In this document: one piece after another, positions 21,006 through 24,254 of the stretch
How the letters are laid out: every line of letters begins with the position of its first letter
Numbering within the stretch: position 1 is the first letter of the stretch
IMG/VR virus record: IMGVR_UViG_3300020192_000213
Coordinates: 1 to 24,254 of that record
Origin: a virus
Length of the DNA: 24,254 bases
Reading direction: 5' to 3' (one strand)
Made by a program: the position numbers and the translations under genes
The notes under the pieces: model-generated
What the model was told of the DNA's origin: nothing
Seen by the model: the letters and a program-made list of their open reading frames with translations, nothing else
The model's database searches: none

Positions 21006-23513
21006 ATGAGCTTGCTCTTCATTGATAGCGAAACGTGCGGCTTGCACTCCATGATGGTGCTCCTCCAGTACGCTGAAGACGATGGTCCGATCCATCTCTA
21101 CAACGTCTGGAAGGAGCCGGTGTGGAAGACGCTCGAACTTCTGGAGTGGATCGCCCAGAACACGGTCGTCGGGTTTAACCTGGCGTTCGACTGGTTCCAC
21201 GTCGTGAAGATTCACACGATCTGGTCTCTGCTACCGCAGGACTGGATTCCGGAAGAGCACATTGAAGAGATCGCCATGATGGAGCCGAAGGGCCGCGACG
21301 GGCTATGCCTCAAGCCGGCGGCCGCATGTGATCTGTTGCTCCATTCGCGAAAGAACCAATACCAAGCACTGATGGCCCGCGAGGACATCCGCATTCGGCG
21401 AGTACCGACGGTACTCGCTTATTCATTGGCGGACGAGTTGGAGAAGCGTGTCCAGATCGACGGCATCTTTTTCGCTCGCTCGAAGGACCCGGAAGCGCCA
21501 CGTTGGAAGGTCTACGACATCTTCAAGAAGAACGTCCTCGACGAGGACTTCAAGGATGTCGTGCTGAAGTTCAAGCCGGCCGGCGGGTTGAAGTTCCTGG
21601 CTGAGTACGCCTTGGGCTTCGTCCCGAAGTTCCACTTCTCGGACGTTGAACTCGACAAGTCGTACCGGCCTGTCGAGCTTGGCTACGCGCCGATGGCACT
21701 CGCGATCAGCAGTCCCGAGAAGGGCTGGGAAGTCGAAGTCATCGAGAAGAAGAAGGCCCGCGACGGTAAGACGCTCAAGAAGATCAAGAAGAAGGGCTTC
21801 GCTTGGCCGGCGAAGATTCAGGCTCACATCGACCACTGGGCGATGAACGAGCCTGCCCGTGAGTACGCCTCCGACGACATCCTGTACACCCGGGAATTGT
21901 ACAAACACTTCGGCAGCCCGGCTGCCGGCGACGACGACTCTACTCTGGCCTGCATGGTCCCCATCGTGAGGTGGAGAGGGTTCGAGATCGACCGCGAGGG
22001 TATGGAAGGACTGTTGCAGAAGGCCCAGGACACGGTCGCGAATGCACCGTGTAACATCAACAAGCCGACCGCAGTCCGCGCCTACCTGACTGAGGTGATG
22101 GATGAGATCGAAGCGGTCTTCATTGAGGATACCACGAAGAAGGCGAAGCTCGAAGGTATCGCTACCTGGACGGCCGACGATGACTTGTCGCCGCATCCCG
22201 CGGCGATCCGCGCGAGAGCGATCCTGAATGTGAAGCACGCCTCCAAGGAGATCGAGCTTTACAACAAGCTGCTCATCGCGGGACGCTTCCATGCGTCCTT
22301 TAACGTCATCGGAACGATGTCTAGTCGTATGTCCGGCGGCGACGGGCTGAACGCTCAGGCAATCAAGAAGACGAAGGAGGTACGCAAGAACTTCCCATTG
22401 AAGTGGGACGGCTACGAGCTATGCGGCGGTGACTTTGATGCGTTCGAGGTGACCCTCGCCGACGCCGTCTACAACGATCCGCAGCTTCGCAAGGCGTTGG
22501 TCACCTTCATCGACTGCCATAAGTGCAAGGCGACTGGCAAGGTGAAACCGCTGTGCAAGTCCTGCAAGGAGTTGAAGAAGGCCAAGAAGGAACTACTGCC
22601 TGACTGTCCTGGTTGTGCCTTGATGGAGGATGAAGTCTGCGGCGGCTGTGAAGGCGCGAAGAAGACCACGAAGAAGATTCACGGTCTGTTCGGCATGGCG
22701 TTGTTCCCGGGCAAGACGTATGAGGAAATCCTCGCGTCTGAAGGCACGGACCACGACATGTACACGATGGCGAAGAGCGGTGTGTTCGCGATGATCTACG
22801 GCGGTAACGCCGAGACACTTCATCGCAACCTGGGTATTCCTTTGGACGTTGCCCAAGCTGCTTACGAGATGTGGGGGAAGATGTTCCCCGGCATCGAGAA
22901 GGCTCGTCAACGCATCTTCCGGAACTTCTGCTCGATGCGTCAGCCGGACGGCCGGCAAGTCCTGTGGGAGGACCCGGCCGACTACTGCGAGACGTTCCTC
23001 GGCTTCCGCCGGTACTTCACGCTGGAGAACAAAATCTGCCGCGAGTTGTACCGGATGGCTCAGTCACCTCCGAAGGAATGGAAGTCCTGCCCGGCCAAGG
23101 TTGTGCGACGGCAGCGAGTTCAGACGGCTGGCGGGGCGGTGTCCTCAGCCCTGTACGGGGCTGCGTTCTCCCTCCAGCAGACGAACATGCGGGCCGCGGC
23201 CAACCACGAGATTCAGTCTCCTGGTGGCGAGATCACCAAGCGGGTGCAACGGAAGATTTGGGACCTGCAACCTGCCGGTCTCGACACGCTGTTCGTCGCA
23301 CCCATGAACATCCACGACGAACTGGAATGCGTCACGCACCCGTCGTACATCGACCCGGTCGCGGAAGCGGTCCGGGAAGGCGTGGAATCCTACCGCGCGA
23401 AGGTCGCGCTAATCGGCATGACCTGGAATAAGGGAATGCTGAACTGGGCAGAGAAGAAGGGTGGCTCGGTGACGGTGAAGATCAAACCGCCGGAGCTACA
23501 AAATGCCGTTTAG
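21006..23513 (+). CDS. Family A DNA polymerase with Cys-rich insertion
   Basis: The product is 835 residues. The N-terminal proofreading domain has ExoI IDSET (Asp7, Glu9), ExoII GFNLAFD (Asp62) and ExoIII YASDD (Tyr287, Asp291). The polymerase domain has SSRMSGGDGLNAQAI (439-453), motif A GGDFDAFEV with Asp476, motif B around MAKSGVFAMIYGG (588-600) and motif C NIHDELE (His770, Asp771, Glu772). All catalytic acids are present. It copies the phage genome 5' to 3' with proofreading. Between motifs A and B, residues 504-548 carry four Cys pairs (CHKC, CKSC, CPGC, CGGC), an insertion not found in Pol I or T7 polymerase. The start is 4 nt after the upstream stop. Confidence 0.93.
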   Translation: MSLLFIDSETCGLHSMMVLLQYAEDDGPIHLYNVWKEPVWKTLELLEWIAQNTVVGFNLAFDWFHVVKIHTIWSLLPQDWIPEEHIEEIAMMEPKGRDGLCLKPAAACDLLLHSRKNQYQALMAREDIRIRRVPTVLAYSLADELEKRVQIDGIFFARSKDPEAPRWKVYDIFKKNVLDEDFKDVVLKFKPAGGLKFLAEYALGFVPKFHFSDVELDKSYRPVELGYAPMALAISSPEKGWEVEVIEKKKARDGKTLKKIKKKGFAWPAKIQAHIDHWAMNEPAREYASDDILYTRELYKHFGSPAAGDDDSTLACMVPIVRWRGFEIDREGMEGLLQKAQDTVANAPCNINKPTAVRAYLTEVMDEIEAVFIEDTTKKAKLEGIATWTADDDLSPHPAAIRARAILNVKHASKEIELYNKLLIAGRFHASFNVIGTMSSRMSGGDGLNAQAIKKTKEVRKNFPLKWDGYELCGGDFDAFEVTLADAVYNDPQLRKALVTFIDCHKCKATGKVKPLCKSCKELKKAKKELLPDCPGCALMEDEVCGGCEGAKKTTKKIHGLFGMALFPGKTYEEILASEGTDHDMYTMAKSGVFAMIYGGNAETLHRNLGIPLDVAQAAYEMWGKMFPGIEKARQRIFRNFCSMRQPDGRQVLWEDPADYCETFLGFRRYFTLENKICRELYRMAQSPPKEWKSCPAKVVRRQRVQTAGGAVSSALYGAAFSLQQTNMRAAANHEIQSPGGEITKRVQRKIWDLQPAGLDTLFVAPMNIHDELECVTHPSYIDPVAEAVREGVESYRAKVALIGMTWNKGMLNWAEKKGGSVTVKIKPPELQNAV

Positions 23514-23522
23514 AGGTGAACA

Positions 23523-23927
23523 GTGGGTAAGCAGCGGTGTAATAAAGGTAGACCCGAGTGGCACATACAGCAAGCCTTGATCGAGTTCCTCGGACATCGC
23601 GACTGGCTCGTCGAAGCCACACACGGCAATCTGTACCAGAAGGGGCTACCTGACCTCTTCATCCACCACATCAAGTGGGGATACCGCTGGATCGACTGCA
23701 AGGTGAAGGGAAGATACTCCTTCACCAAGGCACAGAAGATCAAGTGGCCCATCTGGGAAGCCCACGGCGTTGGCATCTGGATTCTCACCGGTGCTACGCA
23801 AGAAGAGTACGACAAGCTCTTCGACTCGCCCAACTGGCGAAAGTATTGGAAGCCCTCCTGGGGAGTGCTTCCCGACATTGACGCACTCCTCGACGAGATT
23901 ACCGATGGACCTGATCCGGAAGACTAA
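23523..23927 (+). CDS. VRR-NUC type nuclease (PD-(D/E)xK fold)
   Basis: The product is 134 residues, starting at a GTG with GAGGTG 5 nt upstream. The motifs are Glu12 in the first helix (PEWHIQQALIEFL), then GNLYQKGLPDLF with Asp44, IDCK with Asp58 and Lys60, and a Gln71 after it. This is the restriction-like nuclease core of the stand-alone VRR-NUC domain, which cuts branched or structured DNA. The middle acidic residue is Asp rather than the common Glu (DCK in place of ExK). It follows the polymerase by 9 nt and probably resolves DNA structures formed in replication or recombination. Confidence 0.85.
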   Translation: MGKQRCNKGRPEWHIQQALIEFLGHRDWLVEATHGNLYQKGLPDLFIHHIKWGYRWIDCKVKGRYSFTKAQKIKWPIWEAHGVGIWILTGATQEEYDKLFDSPNWRKYWKPSWGVLPDIDALLDEITDGPDPED

Positions 23928-24254
23928 TGGGTGGTCGTGCATTCTCGAAGCCTTCGCGATGGCGATGGGCACGACCACTGAGGAACTGATTCGAGAGATC
24001 GGCCACGACGGCAGCCTTGTCCTCGACGAGACGCTACATGATCCTCTCGGCCGACGTGGCTTCCACGTCCAGGAGTTGATTCAAGCTGCGATCCACGCTG
24101 GTAAGTCCGTCACGCCCTTCGAGTTGATCCCGGCGATCTTGCTCCCCTCCGGGGGAACATTGCCGATTCGAGACATCGGACGGGGTGTCATCTTCAACCA
24201 TCTGGTTGCATCCAGCCGCGGTGTCTTAACAGGGCGAAGTCGCTCTACCCCTCA
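23905..24254 (+). CDS. 5' part of a possible Cys-peptidase-like protein (partial)
   Basis: The frame from the ATG at 23905 stays open for 116 codons to the edge of the window and overlaps the nuclease gene by 23 nt. The N-terminus has NGWSCILEAFAMAMG with Cys13 ahead of a helix, then EELIREIGHDGS and RRGFHVQELIQAAIHAG with a His about 40 residues on. A Cys at a helix start followed by a His recalls papain- or C39-like peptidase folds, and I recall similar phage proteins. Without the rest of the gene this is a guess. No strong ribosome site is visible; translational coupling is likely. Confidence 0.5.
   Translation, partial: MDLIRKTNGWSCILEAFAMAMGTTTEELIREIGHDGSLVLDETLHDPLGRRGFHVQELIQAAIHAGKSVTPFELIPAILLPSGGTLPIRDIGRGVIFNHLVASSRGVLTGRSRSTP

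Noticed and set aside
21423-22292. Open frame of 289 codons on the - strand
   Set aside because: It is antisense to the DNA polymerase gene and shows no domain pattern.
24141-24157. Hairpin CCCC/GGGG as a terminator
   Set aside because: It lies inside an open coding frame, the stem is short and no T run follows.

Overview
The window looks like part of the genome of a dsDNA tailed bacteriophage (or a prophage). It has virion genes, a phage-type replication set, tightly overlapping reading frames (many ATGA junctions) and almost no non-coding sequence. Base composition is moderately GC-rich. The host cannot be named from the sequence. No terminase, portal, major capsid, tape measure, lysis or integrase gene lies in the window.

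Left module (1-6755, + strand). The end of a virion protein is followed by a strong terminator. Then come a lectin-fold-like virion protein, a 590-residue protein built of about 19-residue repeats, a small tail protein related to its C-terminus, a 914-residue tail-tip or hub-like protein, and a ClpP-fold serine protease with an intact triad. A second terminator closes the module.

Middle module (6740-12863, - strand). Read from right to left it holds a fused primase-polymerase/SF3 helicase, a deoxynucleoside monophosphate kinase-like protein, a DEDDh exonuclease, two Cys-containing proteins of unknown function (one with a long coiled coil), and an HNH/AP2 homing endonuclease whose 3' end runs convergently through the left module's terminator.

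Divergent control region (12864-13203). Two 58-nt elements face outward as mirror images and share a perfect 15-nt core. Between them is an AT-richer stretch with TAGG repeats. This is the best candidate for a bidirectional promoter and for a replication origin. The right-hand copy ends 5 nt before the parB-like start codon, which has no Shine-Dalgarno sequence, so that mRNA may be leaderless.

Right module (13204 to the end, + strand). In order: a ParB-like protein; a conserved phage protein of unknown function (possibly ssDNA-binding); a protein resembling a degenerate flavin-dependent thymidylate synthase; a SNF2-type helicase; a helix-turn-helix/metallophosphoesterase fusion; an acidic protein; a sulfotransferase-like protein; two small unknowns; a folded RNA candidate; a 64-residue protein; a two-helix membrane protein; a family A DNA polymerase; a VRR-NUC nuclease; and the start of a possible Cys-protease-like gene.

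The right module and the primase-helicase, kinase and exonuclease of the middle module together make a replication, recombination and nucleotide-supply set. The most unusual points are the Cys-rich zinc-ribbon-like insertions of similar wording in both the DNA polymerase and the SNF2 helicase, the mirrored promoter pair with a leaderless gene, the multi-helix RNA candidate at 20456-20574, the apparently dead ThyX-like protein and the phage sulfotransferase.
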